This document shows positions 24,104-38,004 of a stretch of 64,000 nucleotides of DNA, piece after piece. The DNA is from Tetranychus cinnabarinus. Lineage: Eukaryota > Arthropoda > Arachnida > Trombidiformes > Tetranychidae. The stretch is from assembly GCA_022266195.1 (NCBI GenBank), contig WHVY01000004.1:6651501-6715500 (forward strand). Reading direction: 5' to 3'. Position 1 is the stretch's first letter. Each line of letters begins with the position of its first letter. The notes below the pieces were generated by a model, which saw only the letters and a list, made by a program, of their open reading frames with translations, had not been told where the DNA came from and ran no database searches. The translations under genes and the position numbers were made by a program.

Positions 24104-24176
24104 GATGATGATGAGAATGATGATGAAAACGATGAAAAAGAAGATGAATTAGTCAAAGAGACACAAAAAAGCGAAG
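24104..24176 (+). other. Acidic exon-like island
   Basis: Flanked by a pyrimidine-containing acceptor (TTCATATTCAG) and a donor (GCGAAG|GTAAAA). Phase 0 reads an acidic segment (DDDENDDENDEKEDELVKET). It may simply be an in-frame GATGAT microsatellite. No partner exon was identified. Confidence 0.15.
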
Positions 24177-24429
24177 GTAAAATGTGCATAAAAGAAGATA
24201 ATTTTTACCCTTTTTTTTGTATTTGTGTTCTTTTCTTCTTCTTCTTTTCACTCTTTCGGTCAAACTTTTTGCTCTCTACTCTAGTAAAGGATTGACCATT
24301 GGATGATGATAAAAGCTGTTTTTCACATAAATCAAGTTGAGATGAGCTTAAAGTGGATAAAAAAGAGGTTGAAAAGAGGACAGACGCTCGTGCCAATAAC
24401 CTTGTCAATCTCTTTGGTCGCATGTTGAC

Positions 24430-24462
24430 TATAAAATGGCCCATAAAAATGGATCATCATCA
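24430..24462 (+). promoter_or_regulatory. TATA-Inr-like pair
   Basis: TATAAAA at 24430-24436 and TCATCAG with its A at 24462, about 32 bp downstream, which is the usual core-promoter spacing. No gene is recognised downstream, so this may be chance. Confidence 0.2.
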
Positions 24463-25769
24463 GCTTATCATCCAACAAAGTAGAAGGTAGAAGCAAGCCA
24501 GAAAAGTAATGAGCAGAAGAAGCAAAAATTTGAACAAAAAAAGAAGCTGAAGACAGAGGAGCAAAAATTCAATAATGGACAATAAATATTGAAATAACAT
24601 TTTTCTTTGCAACTGTTTATGTGATAATGGTTTTAAAACTTATGAACTTGTTGAGTGATTTGAAAACCAAAAGGAAGGCAAAAAAGGCCAAAGGAAAAAA
24701 ACAGAAACAAAAAAATATACAAATCTCTATGTAACTTTGCATATATATTTCAAGATTTCAATTTACAGATGATGATGGGAATGATGAAAGATGAAGGATC
24801 AGTCAGATTGGAAGGATCAATTACGACCCAAAAAACTAGTGACCTGAAGATACAAGATGAATGATAAACTTCCCTTTTTTTATCTGGTGATGCCAAATAA
24901 GGGTCAATGTAAAAAGGTTAAAGTGTATAAATGAACCTTTGTCTGTCCTCCCATCATTACCATTGTTGGACCATTTTCAGCTTATTCAATGTTTAACCTT
25001 TTTTGTCTTTTTTGTCTTTTTGTATCAACTTGTGATTGGGAAAATAAAAAATTACCTTTTAAATCCGTTAAATAACACCTATTTTAGGGTCATTTACTGT
25101 CCACACAATGGTCTAATGAGATTCTCATTTTATCAAAGTGTTTTATCAATGGTAATAACAATATTCTCGTTTTATTATTTGGACCAGAAGAAGGAGAAAA
25201 AAAAACGAAGAAGAAGAAGAAGGAAAAAAAGGATGAAAAAAAAGAAGAAGAAAAGGATTTTTATGCCCAATTTTGCTCTTCTTTATGCTTCCTTTCAATG
25301 GTAATGATTGGACTCTTGTACCATATGAAAGGTTGATATGCATTCCAGGGTTGACTTATGTTTCATGTTCATGGAAATGTTGATGATGATTACAGAGGAT
25401 TTGATGAGTGCGTCTAGTTAGGTGAAGAAGAAAAGTTAAGAAGAAGAGAAGAAAAAAATTGGTTAAAAAATGATCTTCTCTTGTCACCCTTTATGCAGCA
25501 GCATCTTTAAAATGTTTACTGGTTCAGTTACAGTTTAATGTGACAGAAATATATTTTTACATTTTTGTCCTTCTCTCCAAAGCTGCTCAATCATTCAGTT
25601 TCGCTGTTGTTTCATTGCTAACATTTCATTCCTCTCATCATATCTTTTTGCCTTCCCTTTTTGATACTATTTTTACCAAATAAAATACAAACCTCTTTTT
25701 TTTCAAGTTAAACTGCTGGCCACGCGAGGTTAACCCTCAACTCTCTTATCCTTTGTTGTTGTTTAACAG

Positions 25770-25995
25770 TAAGAGTTGGATACTGATGATGATGATAAGA
25801 GGAAAGGAAAAGCCGATTCACTGGTTCGTGTGCCAACAACTGACCCGAAACTTTGGCGTACTTGACAGGGTTACTGGAAAACCTTGCTTTTCGCCATTTT
25901 TCCCTGTTTTCCCTCCTTTCCTTTCTTTTAAACTTTCCAACAATTTATCATCATCAATTGAAATAAATTGCCAAAACAAGATCAAGATTACATGA
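25770..25995 (+). other. Exon-like island after a strong acceptor
   Basis: Follows a pyrimidine-rich acceptor (TTGTTGTTGTTTAACAG, ending 25769). Two overlapping frames are open. One runs 75 codons from the acceptor to 25995. The other, entered at 25774, reads LDTDDDDKRKGKADSLVRVP then TTDPKLWRT and stops at 25865. The second looks more protein-like. No upstream exon or start was found. Confidence 0.2.
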
Positions 25996-28900
25996 TTAAC
26001 CCAATTAAGATTTAACCAGCAGATTAAATGTCATTTAGATGATAAACATTTGATTACCAAATTGTATCCTCAATTAAAATTGCAATTGATGAAGTGATGC
26101 TGAAGAGATGCAAAGTTCAAAATTATTTGCACACTAAATGTGTTTCCATATTGAAACGATGTTTTTTTTTCTTGATCAAACTCACCAATATATAAATTGC
26201 AATTGTAATCTTGTTTGAAATGGTAAAACAATCAAATGCCGATGAGTGTAAAGTGACCAAAAGTAAATCTAGTCTCAGACTGACCAAGGTTTTTGAGTGT
26301 ATTTTCACACATTTATGTCAACTTGGAATCTGCCCAAAAGAACAATGTGTGATTCTCAAGCAATCGGCATCAATTGACACTGATTTATCAAAGGATTAAC
26401 AAACAGCCTGAGAAACTTTTTTTGTTGACAAGAGCCAATCAAACGAAATCATTTCTTGTGTTTTATCTGGTCAGTGATAGACAAAACGGCCGGCAGCAGT
26501 CGATAACAGCTAAACAAACAGAAACTTGGTCAAGATTCAATCGAGACTCAAAATAGTTTCACTTTCAAATTGTACAGATTAAGTGCAATATTGAATTTTC
26601 CCATTCAATTAAAACTGGACAAAGTTTATCAAATGACTGTTAAAAAAACTGAAATTAACCGTTGAAAAAAGCACAACATCGGAATATCGAAGTCGAAAAT
26701 CGCGTTCAAAAGAATGACTTATATCACAATTGGTGGCAATTGAAAAATGAGCATTTAATTGTTAAAAAGATGAGCTTTTTGCAAATTTATAGTAAAGCAA
26801 GTTAATGGGCAAAAGTACATCTAAATGTGTCCAAACTGTTTTTCAACAAATAAACTGGAAAAGCGATTTGAATAGTCGATATCAACATTTCAAGTCTCAC
26901 AGTATGACGTGAATCCTTTCCGTCTTTTTTATGGTCAACTTTTCTCTTTTTTTGCCAACTTTTTGTTCCGTCCTCGATTCATTGAAAATGTTACCTTAAA
27001 AAAGCATCTTCATTGTAACCTGGAACAAGAAAAGTGTGCAAACTTGACATTATTTATCCATATATTTATCCATTTAATACCCGATATTCAGTGTGTGCTG
27101 TTATTATATCAATGCACAGAATGGATAATAACAAACGTTTTATTCGTCAATACCAACGAAACAAAGGAAATTGAAAAAAAGGAGAAAAAAAAATCTTTTC
27201 TTTTTCTTCTTTTCCTTTTGCCAATTCACAAATTTGGACACTTTTTTAAGTCCTTTATCTTTTTACTCTTTTTTTTATGACTTTCAATTTTTGACCAACA
27301 AAGCGCAAAAATGTTTGATTCTATTCAATTGCAAACTTGGACCAGTTAAACCTGAAAAACTGTCCAGTTCCGAGTAAAGCAAAAGGCAGAAGAAGAAGAA
27401 GAAAAAAAAGGAGAAAAACTTTTATCGACTGTAAAATCAAATAGGCACGGGTAACGGTGGTCAACACACTGGGACAGTTACAAGGGTTTAAACTTTGTTA
27501 CTTGCTCTTTACCCTTGAACGTTGAACACTGTTTTACCTTGTAAAAAGCATATTGTCCAAGACCAGCAGCTTCAAGGGAAAGCAAGCAGCTTTAACGATA
27601 CAAACACCGACGCCATCAACCCTTATTCACTCAACAGTAAACCTCACTTTTGTGTGCAAGCCTTTGACAAAAAAAAAGGCTAAACCGGTCAACCTTTAAC
27701 TTTGAAGCAACCTAGACAGACACACTTTCCCCACACAATTGATCAGTTACTTTGGCCTCTCTTAAGAAACTGAGCAAAGAAAAAAGCAAAGAAACATTTT
27801 TAATACACAGCTTGGCGTGCTTCAGCTTGTGTAAAGGTCACTCCATTGAGGTCAATTTTCATTTTATTTCATCCTCTATTTTTATGATCATTATTGTTAT
27901 AAAAAGGCAACTTTCAACTTTCACCTGTAAATTTCATCATTACTCTTTAACCTTTTCTCTGTCTCTCTCTCTTTTTCCTTTATCCTTTTCTCTCTTTACT
28001 GTTGTTTATTTCCTCGCAAAAGGCCAAAACTCTTGACCCGTGTCCATCTCATATGTGTCTATAAATGTATGCAACTAAAAACAACGCGCTGAAACGGGAC
28101 ACACAAGGCCATTTTTACCCCATCCAATAGCAGTTACTTTTTAGGTTCAACATCTTCTCTTCAACTTTTCTTCCTCTTCTTCAATCTTCCCTTTCTCTTT
28201 CAACACAACAAACTCTTTCTCCTTGTTTATCATCCTTTACCATCGTGTGTGCTTTATTCGTTGTGATGATGAAAATGATATTTTTAGAGTTCGTCAGATG
28301 CATCTCCGGTTTTAACGTGCTTTTGTCTGAGGTCAAAAAACGATCAACTCACTCTCTCTCAATCAGTCTTCCTCCTTCTCTTCCTCATCGTCTGTCAACA
28401 TTTCTTTATCTTTTCCACTTTTCCTCCTTTAAACACTTTCTTGACCTCAACTCTCTCTCTGTTAACTCTGTTACTCTCTGTTACTCATTCCTTTATCATT
28501 AGCATTTCCTTTACGACACGAGACTTCGAATGATGATTAAAAAAAGAGTTTCACTAACATTATCATCTTTTCCCTTTCTTCGTAAAGAGAGAAGAGAAGA
28601 AAAAAATGAAGATGAAAATACCTCATCCGTTTTTCAAAATTTACCCAATTTTACTCTCAATGATTTTAACTATTTTCTTCTTTTTTTTGGCCTCTTCTCT
28701 TTGAGACACACTTATCCCCTTTATCATCCCAATCATCTTCATCTTATCCTGCACAAAACTTGAAAGATTACTTCCGTTCTTAAACCATATCCATCCTCAT
28801 CTCACTACCTAATACACCTTTAACCAAAGTAGTAAACAAATTTATCCTCTTACAAGGAGGACCACGCGAACCGTTAATCGCCAAATGAAACACAACTCAT

Positions 28901-29019
28901 CTGTAGAACATCATTGATAAGGAAAAAAGAGAAACACCGATTTTCTGTCCAAATTTCATTTTCTTTGCAATTACTTCCATCAAAACTGATGAAATTTTGA
29001 GTCAATCGGAGTTGAACCA

Positions 29020-29130
29020 GTTGAATTTATTGATAAAAAAGTCTATATTAAACCCTTCAATAAAGCTTTGATATTGTTTATCTACTGAAGATTAATTAGA
29101 CCCAATTTCAATGCTATATCTTGTTCCCAC
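29020..29130 (-). repeat. Degenerate dispersed repeat, member 2
   Basis: The reverse complement reads ATTGAAATTGGGTCTAATTA then ATCTTCAGTAGATAAAC, closely matching the 23.2-kb member. Confidence 0.55.
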
Positions 29131-32100
29131 TATGAGATATTCACGACTCAGTTCATGAAAACCTGAACTTCCTTTATGACTCGATTTTTTCAATGTTAAT
29201 GATCCAAAACATGTCCATTAACTGATTAACAAAGAAAACATAGAAATTTCTATTCGAATGAACGTGTCAAAGTGAATTAGCAATTTGTGTTTTTACTCAA
29301 AACCCTGATAAACACATGAATATTCATAATTAACATGAATTTTCCCAATAATTTTTTGCTAAGCTTTACACTAATGATAATCTTAAAAGCCGCTTTGCTA
29401 TTTGATCTTTTTGTTTATTTGGTTTTTCCTGTTTCGATCCGTTACCAAAATTTCAAATTTTATTCACATTTCACCTGACAGGAGATACCTGGATAACTTG
29501 ATGAATATGGTTGAAAATGAATCTTTACTTGCACCTTTGCAATTCTCATCATTGTTACATGAAATTATTTACATGATTCTAATTACGGATCTCCTGTGTT
29601 GTAGTTTTGTACTCATTTCCTTCAGTTGATAATCATCATTCATCATAATTTCTGTCCATTTCATCCATCAGACACACTCTTAGAGAGTGAAAGAGAGTCT
29701 AAAAAAAGGAGTAAACCGGCCAGCAATTTGATTAGCCATTATTTTTCATAAAAATTGCCCTTTCACCGATCATGTTTACTGTCTGCCTGTCCGTGAACGG
29801 CTGACGGCCTCTACAGAAACTAATTTACCGGTTCACAGGAAAATAGCAAACAAAAAAATGATCACTTTCATTACTAACTAGATTATTATGAGTAATGTTT
29901 TTTGCCTTCAACTTGCACAGTAAAAAAAAAGTTGAACACAAAAAATGTATACAGTTTAAGCCTTTCATCATTTATCTTTTATAATAGTAATGATGATAAT
30001 AATACTCTATTGACCTTATCACCATCATTACTCATTCATCAATAAATAATGTTCACTTTTTTTGCCTTAAATTAACAAAACTACTCCAACCTTTGTTCAA
30101 TCCGCTCTCATCATCAAATGTACTTTCATCTTCTTCTACTTTTTAAGTTGAATAACCAGAAATTTTCAACATCTTCACCAGTATTGATTGGAACAGGAAA
30201 AGCATTTCAATTAGATTCCAGGTGATTTTGCAGATTCCTGTAAATCGATACAAAATTTGAAATTGAAACTTCACCAATTTTCAATTCTGATAACCAAATG
30301 AGTCTTGAAGCTTTTCATTTTTCAGATTTTTGTCCAATCCAATTTGTTTTTGTTCAATTTTGATTGAACTTGCAAGTTATTTCAAAATGATTTGCTCAAC
30401 AGTTTTGAATACAAAACAAATGATTGAAATATATAAAATTGACTCTGAATCGATTGAAGGATCATATGGTCTTAACAGGTTAATGGTTATTTGAAACCTA
30501 CTTTAAACTTTTGCGGACAATTAACAGTGGAAAGGTCAAAGATTTAGAGGTTTACCCAATTGAAGTGAAAGGATGAGTTTTGACAAAACAATCAAAATCA
30601 ACTTTTCGAGTGTTTTTGACAATCAATTTTGACAAAGCACCTTGTATCTTAAATATACTGAACAACCGCATAATTTGACTTTTTCTGATTTCTCCTCATG
30701 ATTGATGCTCTAAAATTTATCAAAATTAATGGAAACCAGAAATATTGATTTCGATAACTCGATGATTCGATGAATCTTATTTTTTCAATGTTTAATCTTA
30801 TTGGTTGATACAATTGAATGGTTTACCCAATGTGATACAATAATGGATAAAAAACGGCTGCCTATTGTGTTTGTTGTTGATAAAAAAAGGCCAATATAAA
30901 GTAATACATTTCTTGGCGACCAACAAAAGGAGGAGTTTTCCTGCTTTTGCGTCATTCCCTGTTAGCTATAACTTTTTTTACTTGCACTTTTGCCTGTCTT
31001 GACTTTCCCTTTTTTTGCACACCAATGCGCTCCTTGACTTGCCCATTCATTTTTTTAGGCTCATGGTTTTTTGTGTGTGTGTGTCTGCCTCAACAGCCAA
31101 TCATAACATTTCCACTTATATAATACAACTTACCTTTTAACCAATAAAAAAACATTTTACCGCTTTTCCCTCATTTCAAATTGTAACCTTTAAAAAGGTA
31201 AAAAAAGTAAAAAAAGTAGCTCATTTTGGGTACAAAAAGGCAATTCCGTAAATTGGTTGACGGATCATTAAAACTGTTTACAGAAACACTTTGATCACCA
31301 AAGTTGATACAAAGTTGAATGCGCATCATCTGGTTTTTCACATTATATCAATTGAATCACTGAATACAATGAAAACACTAGTCTTTGAGAAACAATTTTT
31401 ACACCAAAATCAATTGAAATTATTTCCTAAAAACAACAAAATTATCAAAAAGATAAGAGCAAACTGACGCATGCCATCAGAGTTTTCACCATAAACAAAG
31501 TTCCATCACAGATTACATGAAAAAAGCAAAGTTGACAAAAAAATAACCAACTAAAGAACAGCAAAAAAATCAATTCTCAGACCAATCTCCAGATTGAATC
31601 GACGCAAAATTTCAACCCAAATAAAGGAAGCTAAATCACAAGAAGATAAAAAAGATCTGAAAATGAATTTCCATGAAAAGTCTCTTCATTCCTCAACTTT
31701 TCCTCCCTCAATCAGACCATTTTTTAGTCGTAAAAGTGGAAGAGAAAAAAATTGGCAAAAATTGAAACTAAACTTGAAACAAAGCTGAGCTGACAAAAGG
31801 CGAACCAAATAAAAGGCCAAAAAGCGTAAAAAAAGTTATAGGTTAGATGAATAGAAAGATACAAAAGTATATATTCGTGTTGAATATAATATTATATTAA
31901 TAAAATAATATTGGACAGACAAAAAAAGACATTATCCAATAGCAAAAAAGCTTGCCAACCTTCATCTTCGCCTCTTCATCCTCTTCTCTCTCTCTAACAA
32001 CATTTTCTACTTTTATCATCATCATCATCATCACCATCTTCATCACCATAACCTTTATTATGAATAAAAACATTTGAAATAGCATTTCTCTTTCATCTCT

Positions 32101-32342
32101 TTTTACATGTTATACTTTATTATTAACATTCAGTTTCCTCTTCATCATCTTATATATCTTTTAGCTTTACTTTTATCTTCACCACTTTCTCCTCCCTTTC
32201 ATCCATCGTCATCTTCATTACTTTTTTTTGTCCTTTGATCAACATTTCTCTTCTCTCTTCTTCTCTCTCTTATCTTCATCTTCTTATTCTTTGCCATCTA
32301 ACCATCCTTTCCTCATCATCCATCTATTGATTGTATTAACAG

Positions 32343-32363
32343 AGAAGAAGAAGAAGAAGAAGA
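32343..32363 (+). repeat. (GAA)n microsatellite
   Basis: Seven consecutive GAA units within longer purine-rich sequence. Confidence 0.8.
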
Positions 32364-32700
32364 AAAAAACCTTAATAACAAGAAAAAGCAAATGCAAATA
32401 GTAAAAGTGAATAACGGTCAATGGGTTTACTTTTTCCCTTTCTTTTTTATCTGTCGCTACTGACCCTCAACTCTTTCATCTCTTTCCCATCTTCAGAAGT
32501 GCAAAGAACACTCACAGAACCAAAAAAAATCGAACCAAATTTTACCGTTTTTGGTCCAACATTGGAAAAGTCCTTTTTTGTGTCTTTGTAATGGTCAAGG
32601 TTATTAATTTTCAAACTAATAGTTTGGGTGAAAGGAAACAGTTGATGGAAGATGAAAATTGTAATTGATTTTGCTTTTTGTTTCTTTACTTGTTATTGAT

Positions 32701-32732
32701 TATATAAAAGCGAAACTACAAATTATAACAGT
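32701..32732 (+). promoter_or_regulatory. Strong TATA box with correctly spaced initiator-like site
   Basis: TATATAAAAG at 32701-32710 and ACAGTGA with its central A at 32730, 29 bp downstream. This is the best core-promoter match in the gene-poor region. No coding exon is evident downstream, so a non-coding transcript or a chance match are both possible. Confidence 0.3.
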
Positions 32733-35700
32733 GACTGACCGTTGGTCGCATTGATTAACAAAAGTAATAAACATTTGAAAAAATTGATTGCCAATCAGAT
32801 ATGTGAGAAAGGTTTGTAAAGGTTTCAATGAATTATGATTGTTGTTGTTAAAATTAGCTTTTTTTCATGGCTTTGTTTGTCCAGACTCTCCATATGTTCA
32901 AAATGGACACACAGAGAAGACGGAAGAAAAGTGAAAACCAGAAAAATGAAGAGAAGAGCAAAAAGTAACATAATTTTGGGTTAAAACTGAAATCATTATT
33001 CAACATTACCATTCACTTTACCTTTCAACTCTTTTTTTTTGTATTTTTGTATTTTCCTTCATTCGGCTTTGTTTTTGCACACTTTGATTGATTATTGTTA
33101 TTGCTTCTCTGTTTTGGATACTTTTCATGATCATTCTCAGGAATAACTGAAACACTTTTTTGCTCACTGATCCAATAAATTACCAAACTGTTGATTAACT
33201 GTTTTTTTTTGTTTCTTGCTGCACAAGTTAATCAACTTTTTTGTGCCCAAATCAGCAAAACATGATTTACGGAATCATTCAAATGGTTCATTTGTTTGTA
33301 AAAAAGTTAAAAAATTGCTACAAATTTCAAGTTTCCAGGTCATTTGTGATAACGATCGTAAAGGAAGCTGTTGCTTTAAAAAACAAACAAAAACATTGAA
33401 AGTAAAAAAAAGTTTTGTTCAAAGTTTTCCTTTTTTTGCAGATAAATCAACTTTTCTGGTTACATTTTTTCATTGATTGTTTATTCATTTTCATGCCTTG
33501 AAGCTGCTCCATCATCTTCATCATCATCGTCTTGAGATGCAAAAAGAGTAATAATTTGTTCCTTTTTTACTCTTTTTTTTATTCTCAACTGTACATACTT
33601 ATTTACTGTTGTTGATGATATCCAGCATATGGAAGAGGATAGGAGGTTTATGTTGTTATGAGGAAGCTTTGAAAAAAGAAAGAAAAGAAAGAAACAAAAA
33701 AACAAAGTTACCACGAGTTTCAGAGGCTAATTTTAACAACAGAAACGCGCGCGAGTCAACACTCATAATTCATTCGCAAGCTCAACAAAAAGTCTCACTT
33801 TCTTTTCATCTTTTAAGACCTTTCAGTCTTCAGTTTTTCTGCGTTTCTTTTTCTCTCTCTCTCTCTTTGTACATCTTTTTTGAATAACTTTTTACACTCT
33901 TCATCATGCTCATCATCATCATCATCAACAAAAACATTATCTTCTTCTCGTCTTTTTTGGTAACATTTACAAATAATAAAATGAATTATTCCAAATATAG
34001 TTTCATCTTGACTTGGTTAAGCTTTACATTTATCATTTCATGTAAATGAGATGAACATATTAAGTTACCTATTCCGTTGCCATCATCTTATTATCTTTCT
34101 TGGCCAATATTGGCAACTTTTCTTGCTTATTAATTGTTTCAATACTCAATCAATAAGGTTGATGATCAGCTAATCTAGAAATTATTCAAATCGTTATTTT
34201 CAAGCAAAAGTTTTGCACCGTATTCAGGTTCAATTGTTAGACTTTTATGTTTCTAACAGTTTATTTGATTCTAACATTAAAAGTTTAATGCGTTTCATCG
34301 ACTTATCATATCGTTACAGTAACAATCAAATAGCTATCGAACCAAATTAAGTTTCAAAGTTTCAAAAAATAGACAAAAATTTTTTCCATTTCATTAGATT
34401 TTAAAATGAAAAAGAAAAGCAAAGACAAAAGTCAAACTTGAAGAGTAACTGTTTCACTTTTTGGCCTCAACTCTATAAAGTATCTAAAGAACCATTGGAT
34501 CGATCCTTTGCTTCGCATCTTTCGCATCGGTCTAAAAGTAAGTTCAACATTGGATGGAAGAGTGCGAAAGAATTTGTTGAGAAAATTTTGCGATTCTTTT
34601 TATCCCGAAACTAGATACAATGAGAGTTTCCCTTAGCGTAAAAAATGTATTCTTCTGTAATAACATTCAATATTAACTTTGGGTTGAGTTGAAGTTTGAC
34701 AAGTTGGTGAAGCATCAATATGATTAAATGAGTTGGACACTTATTAAATGTTGAAGGTAACATAAAAAGGGTTACGATTGACAAAATGTTGACCAAGAGA
34801 AGGAAGAAAAAAAGAGAAGGAGAAGAAAAAAATTTCATTACAAACACACATAATGAACGTGTTTATGCTTTTTGCTTTCATTTGACAAGCTTGCTTTATG
34901 TTTATCGATTGATTATGATGAGGATGAAGCAGAAGAAGAAGAAGAAAAAAAAGAGATGAAAGTAGAAGGCAAACAAAGCATCATCTCTTGTATGTTCATG
35001 TTAACTCTTTCATCTTTATCATTTTGCTTCACTTTTCTTCTTCATCCTCTTAGCTTCTCATTCATTCCGAGTAAATTGAGATGCTTATTATTTTCATTAT
35101 TAGAAGAGAGAAGAGGATGAGAAAAGATGAGGAAGATGAGAGAAAAAAAGTCGAATGTTCGTAATCTAATTATATTTATGTTTACGGTGTTTCATCAAAA
35201 TTGGTGTTGGACAATGTAACTTGTTTCATGTTTGTGTTATTCAGAGATGATGAAGATTCAATTTTTTGATGAAAAATTTTTTCCATTTTCTTTTCTTTCT
35301 TTCATGTGAATACCTTTTTAATAACATTGCATTATTAATGGTCATCTGGTTAAAGGTTATTAAAGTTTTCTGGTCAAGAAGTGTTTCTCGTTTTTAATTG
35401 TTGATGAGAGATGATGGCCAGTTGATTGGATGACTTTTGTCCAACCTAAATCTTTATTCAGACTGAAACTCGTCTCATCATGTGTGACAATTGTCTGTTA
35501 CAGGGGAAAAAGGATAACAAGAAATTGGGAAAAGAAGAGAGAAAAAATGAAAAGAGTTTTACCAAGAAAAACTCATTGTTATTGGAATCATTGGAATGGT
35601 CATTATTATTATATCAAACTTTATTTGGTTGATCAGTCAATGATGGGGTGATGAGGATGAAGACAAGGAAAGGGATGAAACAAAAGACAATAACAAGAGG

Positions 35701-38000
35701 CTCTTTATAGTTATTAATAAAATGTAAATCAAGTGAATCACTTTCAAGAGTAAAAGTCATTTATTGCTTTTTTTGCATTCTTCTGATCAAACATCTTCTT
35801 TTTTGTGTTTCAGCAGAACTGATGAAACACTTGATTATCATAATGTGTTCATTGAATGAAAATTGAATTTCCATACTTTTCTCAGCCTTTTCCCATTGTT
35901 CCAGGTACAGATGGAAATGGTTGGTAAATGTCAATCTTGGGTTCCATTGGGAGAAAAAATGAACATCTTTATTTGAAGATGATGAGCATGATGGAAATGG
36001 TGATGAAAATGATGAATATAGAGGAACGGTGAGAATGGACAAGATTTACTTATTGGCTGATGGAAAAAAAGATGAAGATGCTGAGGACAAGAATAGTGAT
36101 GATTGGGTGTTGCACTTGATGAGGATAAACTCTTCTTCTTTCCTCATCACTTTTATCATCATTTTACCTGATATAAATTTATAGGACCCAAGGATGAAAT
36201 CTTTTTGCTTTCTTCCTTCTCTTTTTTTTCTCATCTTCATCCTCTTCTTTTTACATCTCTCCTTTTTATTATTGCTCAGACTCTTTGTTCAATGTTCATC
36301 TCATGGGCAATATATTTGCTTCAACTTTTCATGTTACCTCTTTAGATGTGAAGATGAAAAAAGATGCAAAAAAAAAGGAAAAGTCTGTTATTTCTTATTC
36401 ATCTTCTTCATCTTCTTCTTTCCTTTTATATATTAAAGAAGATCGTTGATATTAAAGAAATAAAAGGATAACAAGTTTTAGGCTCTAATCAAAAACAATT
36501 GGACTATGGTTTTATCCAATGGTCAGTTGCATTGGGTTTCCCAAAGGAGATTAAGCTCTTTTTGTGAGATGAAGATGAGGCCAAAAAAAAGAGAGAAGAT
36601 GAAGATCAAATATAGTTATAGAAAGATATTGAGGTAAAGGTTTCGCTTGAGATTTACTCATTTTAGCCCAAAAAAGAGATGAAGATAAGTATAAAGATTA
36701 TGATGAGTAGGAGGAGGAAGGGAGTAAAAAGTAAGTTCTGATGTAACTGAAGTAATAACATATTTTGTGATGAAAATGGCAACAATGGTCAAGACTATAA
36801 GACAAGGATCGATAGTTGGACAGGAGGAAGAGGGAAGAGGGAAGGTTGAAAATAGCATAAAAATAGTAACGTTTGTTGCACGAGCTGAGTTTAAAGCACG
36901 AGCTGCCTTTGACCTTTTACTGAAAGGATTGTGGACTGACCAAGGGTCAAAGGGAAAGCGGAAAGAGAGAGAGAGAGAGAGAGAAAGTGAAGAGAGTGAG
37001 ACTTGAGATGGTAAAAGCTGGTTGAGCGGAAAGTAAATTATGGTTACAATTGGGAAGGGAAAGTAAAGCGAAAAGTGAAAGAGTTGAAAAGCATTTTTTG
37101 TCTTCTTTCTTCTTCCTTCTTAAGATGACCAAAAAACTGTTTTCTTAGCATAATGGTCATCATTTTTTGTTGGAAATGTCTTTTTTGTCGCTATTTCTTC
37201 TTCTTCTTCTTCCTCTTTTTTACTTATTCATATCTTCATCATCTTTAGCTTCTTCCTTTCAAACCTTTCCAAACCCTTTTATAGCATTTAAAGAATCCAC
37301 TCGCCAAGGTAAACCAGCTTATGGTGATAATGATGAGGCCAACACATTATTGTTTATCAATTTTGACCGTTTTTTTTTTTGTTGTTGGTTGACAAGGGTT
37401 TTTTTAGTGTCTAATTTGGCTAAATTGTGGTTCAAGTGTTCGCTTACCTGCTTTGATGATAACATTTAATTCAATTCGTTTTAACTTTTTATCTTCATTT
37501 TTTGAAAAATGCGCTTGTTAAGGTTGCTATTGTTGCTTGGGCTATAAAGTAAACCATAAATAAAATATACATTTTTACATGACTATTTATGAATTTTTGG
37601 AAACCTTTTTTTTCGCTCTTGTCTTTAGGCTAAATTGTACTTTATCCAGTTTTTGGTTCCACTTTTACTTTTATTGCTTGTGCTAATGTGAAAACCAAAA
37701 TTGCTGTCTCAATTACAGCCATTTTACAATGAATGGGTTGAAAGGCTTGAAATCTTGGATAACTGTTATTACTGTCCTTTTTTGTTCACAATTTTTAACC
37801 TTTTTATTTGTTAACATGATGATTTTAACGTTAATTTGACGGTCAATTATATCAAGGTTTACTTGGTACAATAAGTTTAGTGTAAATGTATTGGGAAAAT
37901 TTATTTTAATTTTGAATCATGACAGTTTGATTGTGTTAAAATGGTTTTGAGTTTAATCCAGACGAGAAAACTAAGAGAAAAGAAGAAATGTTCACTTAAT
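32733..38000. other. Non-genic AT-rich region
   Basis: No recognisable gene. Low-complexity GATGAAGATG-type and TTCTTC-type tracts are common (34910-34960, 35990-36440), and a GA microsatellite lies at 36964-36984. At 34473-34531 a TATAAAG is followed about 30-60 bp later by a GTAAGT donor preceded by an open stretch (NHWIDPLLRIFRIGLK), possibly a first exon, with low support. Confidence 0.5.
36964..36984 (+). repeat. (GA)n microsatellite
   Basis: Pure GA run of about 20 bp. Confidence 0.8.
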
Positions 38001-38004
38001 AAAC

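Larger units (their letters stand above)
24480..32700. other. Non-genic AT-rich region with weak exon-like islands
   Basis: No recognisable protein or RNA gene. It contains purine runs (about 25180-25260), CT-rich stretches (27950-28000, 28340-28480), a (GAA)n run at 32343-32363 and a minus-strand member of the dispersed repeat at 29020-29130. One island at 25770-25995 is listed separately. A 60-codon frame at 26220-26399 with several cysteines has no supporting context. Confidence 0.5.

Noticed and set aside
24044..24295. 83-codon frame containing the acidic stretch
   Set aside because: As a continuous ORF it starts at a non-ATG codon and ends in F/L simple sequence; only the inner exon-like part was kept, at low confidence.
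26220..26399. 60-codon frame with several cysteines
   Set aside because: Looks mildly protein-like but has no signal peptide, no splice context and no recognised family; frequency expected by chance is too high.
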